Of a stretch of 64,000 bases of DNA, positions 11,545 through 21,981 are shown one piece after another (position 1 is the first letter of the stretch; each line of letters begins with the position of its first letter). The position numbers and the translations under genes are program-made. The notes beneath the pieces are model-generated. The model was not told where the DNA came from. It ran no database searches and saw only the letters and a list, made by a program, of their open reading frames with translations. Where the stretch lies: positions 73,321 through 137,320 of the forward strand of contig PDUO01000029.1 of the NCBI GenBank assembly GCA_003008705.1, given 5' to 3'. Origin of the DNA: Pezicula radicicola (lineage: Eukaryota > Ascomycota > Leotiomycetes > Helotiales > Dermateaceae).

Positions 11545-13170
11545 CTAGCAATATGAGGAGAGGAAATCCGTGCCATTTGATACCCATTTCTCTACTTTCA
11601 AGCCCGGTCCGATATCATCAACCTCAATGCTGATCCGCCAGCGATGATCTCGACCCGCTTCTGTGATCAGCTCACAACTGCCTGCGTAATTACCACGAGT
11701 ATTCTTCTTGGAAAGCACCTCGATAGTGGCGACTATGGAGGTCAGCATCCTCTCACGAAGCTCTTCCATGCACCGCTCCTCGCCAGTGACAAAGACCGTT
11801 ATTCCGAGACTGAATTCGGGGAGTAGCATGGTAGTTGAGTAGTAGCCTTTTAGGGCACCGCCCTTGGAAAAGACCTCAATTGGTCGATCGTCGGGTGTGA
11901 GTTCTGTCGGACACAAAATCTCCCCAAGGCATTACATATGCATTGTTAGTGCCTATATTCGTCCACGACGCTGGTTTAAGCCATGAGTTACTTGATGATT
12001 GTGACAGTAAAGCTGCTGCCAGAATAGGCCGCAAATATATGGAGAGATTGTTTGCGATGCTGTAAATGCCTGCTGTTCTACACCCAGAGTTAGTCTCACT
12101 TTAGTAGAAGGCTCCAGCTCACCAGGTTCAGGACATACGCTGCGTCTGCTCCCAGATCCTTTGCCCAGTCATTTTTCCCTCCTAGAATGATACCATTTGA
12201 ATCAGCAGGCTTTGCTGCTGTCGTCTTTTTAATCCCAAGTGGGTCTAGTATCAGCGCATGAAGCAACTCATTATAAGCCTGTCCTGGGCGTCGCTCTAAA
12301 ACCACCTAGAGAAGAGAAAATGCAATATTGGAATATGTTGAACGATAGTTCGGATTGAAAACTGGGGAAGCCTTCAGAGCATTCTCGATTATATCTCATA
12401 TTTTTAAGCGTCCAAGTTGCTATATGGACTGGCTTGCGTACTTACCAACTACTGAACAAATTCCAGTTGGAATCTCTTTGCTTGGTCCGGAAGGCCGAGA
12501 TCTGCGAGCATTGGTGTGCCATGTCCTTGATCTAACAACTCCCGCCAAACAAAGCAATTACCTCCAGCTAGCACATAACATTGTCATCAGCGGCAGAATA
12601 GGTTTCACAGAGAAGTAGTGACCCACTATCACGTGGGATACCACTAAGCTGGCTCGCCAAAGATCTTAAAGTAATATGATCCCATTGTATGAAAGACTAG
12701 CTCTCCTGTCTTTCCAGCAGTTCCGGTAAATACTCCGTAATGGGTTCATCCAGATTGATAGGCTTTTCTAGCAACAGCGCCAGGACGGTGAATGTTTAAA
12801 ATATGCTTGCGATTCGGAACACGGCCTCTCCAGTCACCATCTTTGGGACACAGGTAGCCTGATTCTCAGTAACCAGTGCAGTGTGGTATGAAGTCCAGAT
12901 TGTCTCGTCTGTAAAAGTCAATTGTACAGCAAATGAGCTTGTCGGGGGACTCCATTCGCTTCTTGGACCAGCTCCATTTTGCCAGATTCTTCCAACAATC
13001 TTGTCAAGTTTGGCTTGCAGACCGACTGTGAAGCTTGAGCTTGCTCATAGCCTCAATGGAGGAAGCGACGGCCCAGGAACATATCGAGAGCTGGAAAACG
13101 TATTAGTATCAATACTTATTGACACAGCGTCCGTCAAAGTTAGAAATTGGAGGATTATGGCGAGGAACAT
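11545..13170 (-). pseudogene. Secreted beta-lactamase/serine-hydrolase family protein, multiply disrupted
   Basis: Reading the minus strand from ATG 13170 gives a signal peptide (MFLAIILQFLTLTDAVS). It is followed by family blocks in the order expected for fungal beta-lactamase-like proteins: RIASI-x-xTFTVLALLLEKP, LDEPITEYLPELL, ITLRSLASQLSGIPRD, STYSNIAFSLL, LERRPGQAYNELL, AGIYSIANNL and RPIEVFSKGG. In-frame stops are TGA 13045-13047, TAA 12796-12798, TAG 12697-12699 and TAG 12306-12308. One extra G in the run at 11922-11925 shifts the frame at MPWE. The TAA falls exactly on the catalytic lysine of the SxxK motif. Introns are still visible, for example between LGADAA and TAGIYS. It is divergent from the permease pseudogene at 13756. 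Confidence 0.85.
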
Positions 13171-13755
13171 GTTGAAGTCCATCAATATACGTCTTTCTAG
13201 TCGCAGACTTACGCATCCGATTCTTTAATTCAGCTGTGCGCATCAAGGTCAAAATTTGGCTAGGATTAAGAACATCTCAAGAGACTTACCATTGATAAGA
13301 AGAATACCGACACCGAACATCATTGCCGTAGCCCCTACGCCTACGGCATTGGTATGGCTGTCTTCTCTCGACCACTCGCCTATCGATCTCACTTTTCTGT
13401 ACCTTGGGACTCTAACGTTATTCAAAAGTGGGAGCCATGAATATCGTTCGTCAGCGGCTGATAAGCTTTTTCCGTTGGAAGTCTAATAGGAGGTAGCCAA
13501 ACAGATAGCCCTGACAGATAACGACTATACCGATTGTGGGCCTATGCTTTTAACTGAGTCAATGCTCGCATTGATAAGTCGCTTCTCCACAGACCCCCAT
13601 CTTTCCCGAACACGAAAATATAATACCCAACACGATGCCATTCAACTTAATGGAACTTGACGGACGCACAGGGCTTATTCATATCCTCACACTGTTCTGG
13701 TCAATTGAATCGTTTTCCATTCGAGTTTAGTGCAGTTGAGGTATTGACAAACAAC
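13171..13755. promoter_or_regulatory. Intergenic region between two divergent pseudogenes
   Basis: A 585-bp gap between opposite start codons, presumably a former bidirectional promoter. No defined element was seen. Confidence 0.3.
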
Positions 13756-15985
13756 ATGACTACCGTTCTACGCGAACGAGTCAGCTCGGTTAAAGAACGT
13801 ATCCAGGAGAAGGCCAAAGGAAAATCAAAACCCTCAGGATGGATCCTCCCAAGGCAGACGACGAGTTTTGCTGATGAAGGCACCTGGACAAATATCGATG
13901 CCGATGTCACGCCTATTGAAAGAAGAACTTGGAACTCGTTCACCGTGCTGGGTTTCTGGTTCAGTGACGCTCTGAATGCTCAAGGATGGGAAAGTCCAAG
14001 TTCAATTATACAGCTTGGTTTGACTTGGAGAGAGGCGATATATCTTAGTAAGAAAACTAAGTTTTGCTTTAAGAAACAAGCTGATCCAGGATTACATAGG
14101 TATCCTTGGGGCTTCGGTTGATACTATTCCTCTGGTTCTCAATGGTGCTATTGGCGCACATTACCATATCCCGTTTCCGGTTGTGGCGAGATCGTCCTTT
14201 GGATTTTACTTTTCCCGATTTGCTGTTGTTACGAGAATGATTACGGCTTTGTTTTGGCATGGTATGTCATCTTACTGTCTCTCCGGTTCTTGGGCTAGAC
14301 GTTGATTGTTTTTTAAAGCTATCCAAACTTGGACTGGAAGTACTGCAATGTTCCAAGTAAGTCCCTAATTTCAGTAAAGTCTCTTATCATTGGTCAATTT
14401 AGCCTTAGCTTGATGAAATAAGGCCAATTTGTAATTGAGGGGGAATGCCTCAAGTTAAGCAACTCCGTGGCCTGAGTCCCCGGACCATTACACAAGCTGA
14501 ATAATAAGCAAGAAGTGGCTTTTGATCCTTAATTAAAGAAATTTGTACTAATGGCTTCTGCCTAGATCATCCGTGCCATTTGGCCATCATTCCTTGATAT
14601 TCCAAACCACATTCCAGCAAGTGCTGGCATAACAACCCAGGAAATGATTGCACACACTGTCTTCTGGTGTGTGCAGTTCCCAATCTTGTTGACACCACCG
14701 CATAAACTCAAGTGGTTCTTCGTCTTCAAGGTATTCATCGTTCTAACTGTCAGTACGGCTACGGTCATTGCTATGACTTATAAAGCGCATGGTGTTGGCG
14801 ATATCTGGAATCAAGATTATGCCGTGTCAGGATCGAAGAGATCTTGGTTAATTATGAATCAAGTCTCTGCTCAATGTGGAGGCTGGTAAGTGAGCAATCG
14901 TTCTTTTCGCTTCCGAAATTTCTGTGTCTTGCGAGATCTAAAACCTCTTCTAGGGCAACGATGGCAACCAATATTCCAGATTTCACTCGCTACATGCAAA
15001 AGAGAAGAGGTGTATACTGGCAAGCAATCTTCTTGCCTGCAATTAACCTTCTTATGGCAATGTTTGGTACTATCAGTACCAGTTGCGCTAAAGTAGTCTA
15101 CGGTGAATATATCTGGAGCCCTCTCGACTGAGCTGCAGAATGGGATGGACCTTGGGGTCGTTGCGGAGCTTTCTTCGTGGGGTTCTGTTGGGTTACGGCA
15201 CAGATAGGAACTAACGTAGGTCTGAAGTTCTCGGGGCAAATCTGCCCATATCGGATTTAATTGCTCCCATTTCTTTCGAGTAACTGTTTTGGGTAACTTG
15301 CTCTTAAATCATGTTTAAGTTACGCATGATATTATTCAGAAAAGGTAAACTAACTCTTAGCTTCTCACCATAGTTATCCGCGAACGTCATCTCAGCATCC
15401 AACGACTTAACCAACCTATTTCCTAAGTACGTTAATATCCGCAGAGGTGTTATTATCATAACAGTCACTGCCGGTTGGATCATGGTCCCATGGAAAATCG
15501 TCTACTCAGCTCAATCCCTAGTGACATTCATGTCCGGCCTAGCCATCTTCCTCGCACCAATCGCCGCCATCCTAGCATCCGATTACTGGATTGTCAAAAA
15601 GCGTAACTTCGATGTCCCAGGCCTCTATCGTCGACATGGTCGTTACAGATACAAAGCAGGTACAAACTGGCGTGCAGTAGTCGCATTCCTCATCTCCGTC
15701 ACACCAAATATTCCAGGACTAGCAGCAGCAGTAAGTAATAGTGTTACTCTTAGTGCTGGAATCCAACATCTGTATGATTGTAATTACCTATGGGGTTTTA
15801 CTAGTGCGACTGTTGTTTATGTGGGCTTGAGTTTGGCGTTCCCGGCAAGGGAGACGTTACTTGACGCTCCGGTGTATGATGATGTTGTGGTGCTTGATGG
15901 GGTTGAGTTTGTTAATGATGGGGTACATGATCCGCTTAGGAATTTTGAGAAGAAAGGGGGTGATCCGGTGGCTGTTGGTGTTTGA
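13756..15985 (+). pseudogene. NCS1-family permease (uracil/allantoin type) with one in-frame stop
   Basis: NCS1 transporters import nucleobases or allantoin across the plasma membrane by cation symport. Exons are 13756-14047, 14100-14261, 14319-14356, 14566-14885, 14954-15215 and 15374-15985. They total exactly 562 codons and reproduce family blocks such as NSFTVLGFWFSDALNAQGWE, IQTWTGSTAMFQ, FVGFCWVTAQIGTNLSANV and MVPWKIV, with about 12 hydrophobic segments. The only lesion is TGA at 15129-15131 (codon 330), inside the loop before EWDGPWGRCGAFF. The downstream 230 codons are open, so the lesion is recent, or a sequencing error, or tolerated by readthrough. The start at 13756 (MTTVLRERV) is preferred over an upstream TTG. 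Confidence 0.85.
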
Positions 15986-16303
15986 GTGTCTACTTTCTAT
16001 CTAGGGCCCGACGCCCTGTACTGCTATGTTCTTAGAGCTCTGCTGCCTAGCGCCTTAAATGTGGTAAGGTTGAAATGTTAGATTTAGTATTAGAAGAATT
16101 TTAGGACAAGTGGCCCTAGTAATCCTCTATATCTACTTATATTTGGGTGGTAGGCTTCTGCCAAGACCTGGCTACAGAGCTTAGTCGCTTACTCGCTGTA
16201 AACAAATGGCTCGCTTATGCTTTGTCCTACCTAAGTATTCTTGCTGTGACCTCATGATGGTTGCGAACTCACAGACAAATAAATACACACTCGAAGGCTT
16301 GCC

Positions 16304-17011
16304 ATGCGAAAGTCCAATCTCCTAGTTCGTCTTCGGGGGAAAGTATTAAGAGAAAGCATGCGCAAGGCTGAGCCTGATCTGGAGAGTGGACCGGACAACG
16401 GTGAGACACCGCCTTTGGTAGAATATATCCCCAATATTGTGCTAATTGAAGAACTAGAAGCTCGAGGTGGAAGCAGGCATGAAGCTGACGAAGAACACTC
16501 CGAGTCTAACACATTTGACGGTCGAACTCGGCCTATTAAGATCGTTATCCCAAAGGCCCACCAATATAGACGCAGTGTGCGTAGAAGCAAAAGGGTTCGT
16601 CGCACAAAGCACCGACGAATGTCTCGTGGCTGGGTTGACGTGGAAGACTATCACGAAGATGAGGGTTCTGTGAGGGAAATACTGGTCTTTGAGCCAGAGG
16701 AGCAAGAAGTGTTGAAGTTCAGAGATGCTGTTGGACGAGATTATATTATTCCATTCGCCTCATGCTCGACATGGCAAATAAGTTCCAGTGCGAAGTTCAT
16801 CTCCTAGTACCGTATTTAATACCTTCCAGGGAATAGAAAACTTCATACGCAGTGCTTTTGAGAATATCGAAGCTTTGTCTTCCGATCCGAGACTCGGTCC
16901 ACTAGTAGATAAAGGTCTTTATCACATTAGAAATATGTAGGGGGGATCATTCATCCAGAAGTATGAGAGGGCATTGTCCAGCCAGGCTTAAGCATTCAAA
17001 TACGCTTTATC
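16304..17011 (+). pseudogene. Ubiquitin-like-domain (ULD type) fungal protein, decayed
   Basis: The first part (ATG 16304) is charged and Arg-rich. From about 16710 it matches the fungal ubiquitin-like domain signature: FRDAVGRDYIIPFASCSTW, then after a 52-nt intron (16778-16829) GIENFIRSAFEN. The donor of this intron reads ATAAGT instead of GTAAGT. Further on the frame ends at ATGTAG, while the family sequence continues in another frame as VGGIIHPEV-stop-EGIVQPG; the stop TGA at 16964-16966 sits where tryptophan (TGG) is usual. Three lesions make a functional product unlikely. The family function is unknown. Confidence 0.65.
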
Positions 17012-17650
17012 GAAGGGCCTTCGATGATACAGGTGAAGAGGACCATTATTGCTAATTGGCCGGTGCCGCCGAAGATAAGGAGAGGTCTACGACCGAAGCG
17101 GGGGAGAAAGTAGAAGGCTGAGAGCATTTCTATGGGTGCGGCGGATTGGAGTGATGCGGTTAGGAGTTGGGCCGCTTCTGGACTCAGACCTAGTGCTGTG
17201 AATATTGAACTTGAGTAGAATACGATGACATTCTGTTTTCCCACATGTTAGTTACTAGCATCTGGAATGAAAGAGTTGAAGTGAGACGTACTCCTCCAAA
17301 TAGAGGAACTCCGAGAGCAATTGCCCATGAAAGCCAAATCCTCTTTGCTGCCTGAGTTTGACTTTCGTCTTTAAACAAATGTGATATTGTAAGTGAATCT
17401 TCTGCATCTAGTTCATCTAGTTCATCTAGTCGGACGCTGGCTAAGATTTCTTGCTTCTGTATTTGGAGCAGCCCACAACGTCGCCGAGTAGAATGCCAGC
17501 AACGATGAAAGTGAGAAGCGGAACATTGCCTGTCAAGTTAAATTAATTGAGTTTTGGAAAGCTGGGGTACTAATCACACCACTAATAACTCCAGCATCCC
17601 AACCCAGCATCCCAACCGAAGAGCGTAAGTCTTGTTGAGTAGCGAAGAAA
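16996..17650 (-). pseudogene. MFS sugar transporter remnant
   Basis: Minus-strand fragments match the sugar-porter family: TM1-like LFGWDAGVISGVI near 17640, a cytoplasmic loop with DELDELDAEDSLTISHLF, KRIWLSWAIALGVPLFGG, an intron with a good CTAAC branch site, then NVIVFYSSSIFTALGLSP and a FLPRFGRRPLLIFGG segment. The copy stops at 16996, about four helices short of a complete transporter. Within TM1 a 13-bp unit (CAGCATCCCAACC on the plus strand) is duplicated in tandem at 17592-17604 and 17605-17617. Removing one copy restores LFGWDAGVISGVI, so the duplication is the frameshifting lesion. Confidence 0.7.
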
Positions 17651-18073
17651 CGACCAAAATCTGGATAACTCTTACGCCATGGCTGAGCCGAATTGTACAA
17701 GAAGTTGGAGTTTCTGCCCTCGGTAGGGATAGAGTAGTCTCATGATGCAGGTACCGCTGTAAAAGCTTTGTTTGTGGGGAATGAGGATGATAACTTGGGG
17801 ATGCCAAGAGGAAATATGAACTTTAAATAGACTTACTGAGCGTATCTGCACAACCTTGGATATTTGATCTGGGATTCGAGATGATTGTTGCCCATGATAT
17901 CTTGCTTGGGGAGTTAGAAAATTGGTCGCCCGGTTGGAATTGAACCGTAAATTATTACGGTGTAGATCATCCGGCTTCTCTCACAAACCAACTTGCCGGC
18001 AAGGTATGGCGGCTTTCATCCAAAACAAAGAGGAATGACACAGGATCAAATAGTTTCATGATTGTGATGATAA
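17651..18073. other. Intergenic with two adjacent short hairpins
   Basis: Around 17929-17970 two palindromes lie side by side (CGGTT...AACCG and CCGTAA...TTACGG), reminiscent of tRNA arms on the minus strand. I cannot close an acceptor stem, so no tRNA is called. Confidence 0.3.
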
Positions 18074-18850
18074 CTATACATCGAAACAATCTGCCAGTTC
18101 TTTTGTCACAGGACCTCTGCCATCGAATTCGCCTTCAACTTCAATAGAATTTGGCTCGGCTCCTAACATGACTGATAAAAACCTTACCCATTCAGTTGAT
18201 CGGTTTTCCCACCTGTGCAGAACACAATCAAAATCATGTCAATTGAGAGCTGATGGTGACCTTGAAAGACTTACGCATGGAGGGCACCGCGTTGTACGAC
18301 CACATCTCCTGGCTTGCAAATGGTCTCTAGAAGCTTGCCTTTGCCTGCTTGTGGATCATATGCTTCATCGGGAGTTAAGAGAACGACGGAGCCAATCATA
18401 AAGATATCGTAATCGGTGGTACCAGTGCGATGCTGAAGGACTTCCATCAGCTCTTCGTGCTGTGCTAATAAATATAAATATATCTGTTGCAAGATGCTCT
18501 CACCATTGGGATCCGTTCACCAGGGCCGAGGTCGTTGAATCTGATATTCGCACCTCGAGGAATGACAATGCCTCCGCCAGCAATTTCTTGCGGGGTTATA
18601 TCTCTGTACACCATGTCAAGATGAGACCTTTCAAAGGGAATTTCCTGATTTACAGTCCTGCATTCGAAGTAGGAACCGCGTCGTGAGTGAAAACAGTGCC
18701 ACGGGCAGCCCTCCCATCAAGCTCTGAGACCCGTTCTATGTCCTCAGATACGACCAGTACCGCCGGTTCCGCATTTTGCACAGCCGCATATCTGCGAGGC
18801 AAAGGGAGGTTTGAGGTAACAATGCGGCGTGGAGGTGGAAGAGTTGACAT
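18074..18850 (-). CDS. Small cupin-domain protein
   Basis: Exons (minus strand) are 18850-18654, 18603-18504, 18432-18275 and 18212-18074; they sum to exactly 198 codons (197 aa). The joined protein begins MSTLPPPRRIVTSNLPLPRR and continues through TSNAGLDITPQEIAGG and PRGANIRFNDLGPGERIPMH. It then has HRTGTTDYDIFMIGSVV, ICKPGDVVVQRGALHAWEN and a C-terminal VRFLSVMLGAEPN. This is the cupin fold typical of small fungal proteins, sometimes near secondary-metabolite genes. Conserved His residues (MHR and ALHAW) could bind metal or substrate; the activity is unknown. The frame is open upstream through a transposase-like segment (18851-19153), so translation could start at 19153. Confidence 0.85.
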
Positions 18851-19153
18851 GATGGGTTGTGGTTGTTGAAGAAGTGAAGCGGGGAGAGAAGAAGAGCTGC
18901 CAGGGAAAGATGGCGGGGTCGACATCACGGCATCATGCTCACGGCGGGCTCTGTGCGATGACTTCTTTGGTCCTGGTCTCTTTCGCAGATCGACGCCTGT
19001 CCGTATCCGATTGAACAGTTTGCGCCGCCGCTCGCTGACGGTCTTGTAGGTGGTGTGGAATAGGTCGGCGACTTGATTGGCATCTGCAGCAGGATTTTCG
19101 GCGAATATCTGATCAATCAGTTCCCCATCGCGCTTCGAGAGCCTCGGAGCCAT
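18851..19153 (-). other. Tc1-like transposase N-terminal helix-turn-helix in frame with the cupin
   Basis: From ATG 19153, 101 codons run without a stop into the cupin start at 18850. The segment RLSKRDGELIDQIFAENP, then NQVADLFHTTYKTVSERRRK and RKRPGPKK, looks like the paired helix-turn-helix plus GRPR-like hinge that begins Tc1/mariner-type transposases (inference from family pattern). It is followed by a Ser/Pro-rich linker and then MSTLPPPRR of the cupin. No catalytic DDE domain is present. A related start (RLSKQDGEAIDLIFEDD) occurs in a mobile element at 59560. Whether this is an N-terminal extension of the cupin or a transposon scar in its 5' region cannot be decided here. Confidence 0.5.
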
Positions 19154-20634
19154 AATCTTCGCAATTTATGAGAGGTGCTCTATTATGTCTTCAATTTCGA
19201 TGGCCTGCGAAGATATATGGATAGATGGTTGTGGAGCTGGATTGAATTGAGCAGTGTATTGAATCTGCAGTTCGAAGGTTCACAGTCCTAAATGCCCCAG
19301 GGCGCTCGAGGGCGCTTTGGCGCGCCTCTTTCTCTTCTCCTCCAACGTACAAACCTCAACGACGAGCCCACAGGTCTCCTCCATTTTACTGCTAGCAGAT
19401 CAATTCTGCTCCTATGCCTCTGCAGCAGTCGCATTGATGTTATGGCCTACTGTTATCATCGGAACTCCTCAATTGATATGTCAAGTTGACAAAATGCTGA
19501 CGCGACTTTGGTTGCAGTATAAAGAATCCTACGTCACAGCAACTCCAATGCGAGCTGACAAGGGCATCATCATAGTAGGCTGATATAATGGCACAGGCAG
19601 TCGATCCCTAAGGACCATCGATTTCAAACAGAGACACGCATCAGGCTTTGCCATGGCCTCCATGCCTATATCCTTCTAAGCTAGACAATCCCAAGCCGCT
19701 TGTCAAAGACGACAAATCTCCCCCTCTACCAACAACAAAAAATGGAGCATACTTCCACTTGTTATAGTCGTCAATGTGAAGGGAAGAGCCATTGCTGTAT
19801 GCTTGATTTTGGCATGCAAGGGCACGGTATAAAGGTATATATCGCTGAAGGTTCTGGATCGAACCTACCGAATACACCGCCAAATTTTATACCCTCAACA
19901 GACGGCTCCTTGAATGTATCCTTTCATTTTCTACTTTGACTAGTTTTCTGAAGGTCTTATTAACTCCTCGAGCGAAGCAGCCATTTTGGTGTGGCTTGGG
20001 TCTACAACGGGTGAGAATTATAAGTCATGTACGGAGTAGTGGTACTTCCATTTAGATTTTGCCTTTTTGATGGACATTTAAGTAGCAACTGCTAGATACC
20101 CAAAGCCGTGTGCTTCTCTGTATACGTGCTTCGCTGGCACCATGACAGTAGGTAGGGGGAGATATTCATTATGTCTTATCCCATTCCAGGCTGATGATAC
20201 AATTATCGAGTATGGGCAGGATGATAGTGCTGTCGCAGTCCCCCTACTATGCCTAGCACCTAGCAAATACTCAATGAACCGTGTCTGCTTTAAATACTAC
20301 ATCTCAAAGCAGGATAAGTAGGTGGTCCGAGATCCGTTCCGGCATAAGCAGGTTATCTTCACCAAAATGATACCCCACTTCATCAGGAATGTAGAAATCG
20401 ATCTCTTATCAACAAAGGTGGATTTGAGTAAGCAAGTGCTTATGCTTCTAAGAATCTAATAACAGGTCTTAGACATCTCCACTGTCCCGGAGCTCATACC
20501 TAGACCGCATTTAGTGTCCTTTCTCATCAACCTTTACCTGCATTGTTAACTTTCACATACACCTCAATATCAGTAGTACCAATCATCTTCTTCTCTATCC
20601 AAGTCTAGCGTAAACGAAGTATACTCAGTTCACA
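19154..20634. other. Intergenic, nothing recognised
   Basis: No family-like frame was found. The last 300 bases before 20635 are pyrimidine-rich on the plus strand, as in fungal promoters. Confidence 0.4.
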
Positions 20635-21981
20635 ATGACGGAAGCAGCTATTACCAATGGAGATTCATCCCAAGCCATCACCACCAACCGTTCCGTAGTA
20701 TGGGTAGCACAAGAAAAGTTAGACATACAACACCGAGAAGTCCGAGAAGTTGGAGCCGAGGAAGTGCTGGTAGAAGTTATTTCTACTGGAATCTGTGGAT
20801 CGGATGCACATGTCTGGGCTTCAAACCCAGCAAAGCCTCCCCCGGTACTCGGCCATGAATCAGCTGGAAAGATTGCAAAGATTGGATCAAAGGTTACGGA
20901 TAGGACAGTTGGTCAGCGCGTAGCTATCGAACCTGGTTTTGCATGCATGAAGTGAGTACTTTGCGTACTAGTTTACATAGCAATACTAATAATTATCTTC
21001 AGATGCGAGTTTTGCATACGAGGACAGCCAAATATCTGTGCTAACTTAAAGTATTGCGGCCATACTGACAACGGTACATTAACCCAATACTTCGTCTGTC
21101 CATCTCATATGACTGTTCCACTTCCCGACTCGGTTTCCTGGGAAGAAGCAGGCTGTATTCAACCGCTCGCTATAGCCGTCCAACTTGGACGAAGAGCAAA
21201 CTTGAGAGCTCACCAAACCCTGGCTATTTTGTGAGTCTTTTTCTACACTTCCTTCTATTACTTCTCTGGAATATTGATCTCGATGTGATGATTAAACTTA
21301 CGCTTCATAGTGGTTGTGGTCCCCTCGGTCTCCTTGTAATGGCCGTCGCTAAAGCCTACGGTGTCAAGAAGATCATCGCTTTTGATATTGAACAAACTCG
21401 TGTTGATTTCGCTGTCAAATATAATGCTGATATAGGTATTCTTAGTCCCTTGAATAAGGAGGGTAAGGAACCTTTGGGTTTTGCTACGGAGTTTGTTGAG
21501 GGTGTTATGAAGGAGTATGGATTGGGGTCTGGAGTGGATTTGTGTATTGAGGCTAGTGGGGCAGAGGCTTGTGTGCAGATGGGTGTTGTTATTACGAAGC
21601 CTGGTGGTACTTGTAAGTTTGATTACTCTGCCCGTAGTTTCCAGGCTTTTGTGCTAATGATAGTGTTAGATATCCAAGCCGGACTTGGCAAACCCCTTTC
21701 TTCAGTTCCCTTGTTTTTGTTTACAGCCAAGGATCTCACTATGAAAGGTATACGAATCCCCTTTCTTCATTATTATGAGATCAGAGCTTACTTTCGGTAT
21801 ATCAGGTACTGTAAGATACACACCTGGATGTTTCTCAGACGCAGTCGATTTATTGGAGAGGAAAGCTGTTGATCTTAAGCCGTTGATCACTTCTACTTAC
21901 CCATTGACTAAAGCTGATGAGGCTTTCAAGGCTCAGAGTCTCAGGAAGGATATTAAGATTGTAATTATGAATCAGGAATAG
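20635..21981 (+). CDS. Zinc-dependent polyol (sorbitol/xylitol-type) dehydrogenase
   Basis: Medium-chain dehydrogenase that oxidises a sugar alcohol with NAD(P)+; the closest types are sorbitol, xylitol and arabitol dehydrogenases (cytosolic). Exons are 20635-20951, 21003-21230, 21311-21612, 21670-21747 and 21806-21981, summing to 367 codons (366 aa). Seen: catalytic zinc region GICGSDAHVW, GHESAG, structural zinc cysteines CEFCIRGQPNIC, nucleotide-binding FGCGPLGLLVMAVAKAYG, and a C-terminal TVRYTPGCF block. All are in the usual order and length. The exact substrate cannot be told from sequence alone. It stands alone between long intergenic stretches. Confidence 0.9.

Noticed and set aside
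17925..18000. tRNA gene on the minus strand (TGGTCGCC and two hairpins)
   Set aside because: The hairpins form, but the T-stem and acceptor stem do not pair and the variable/T-arm spacing is wrong; no anticodon arm is convincing.
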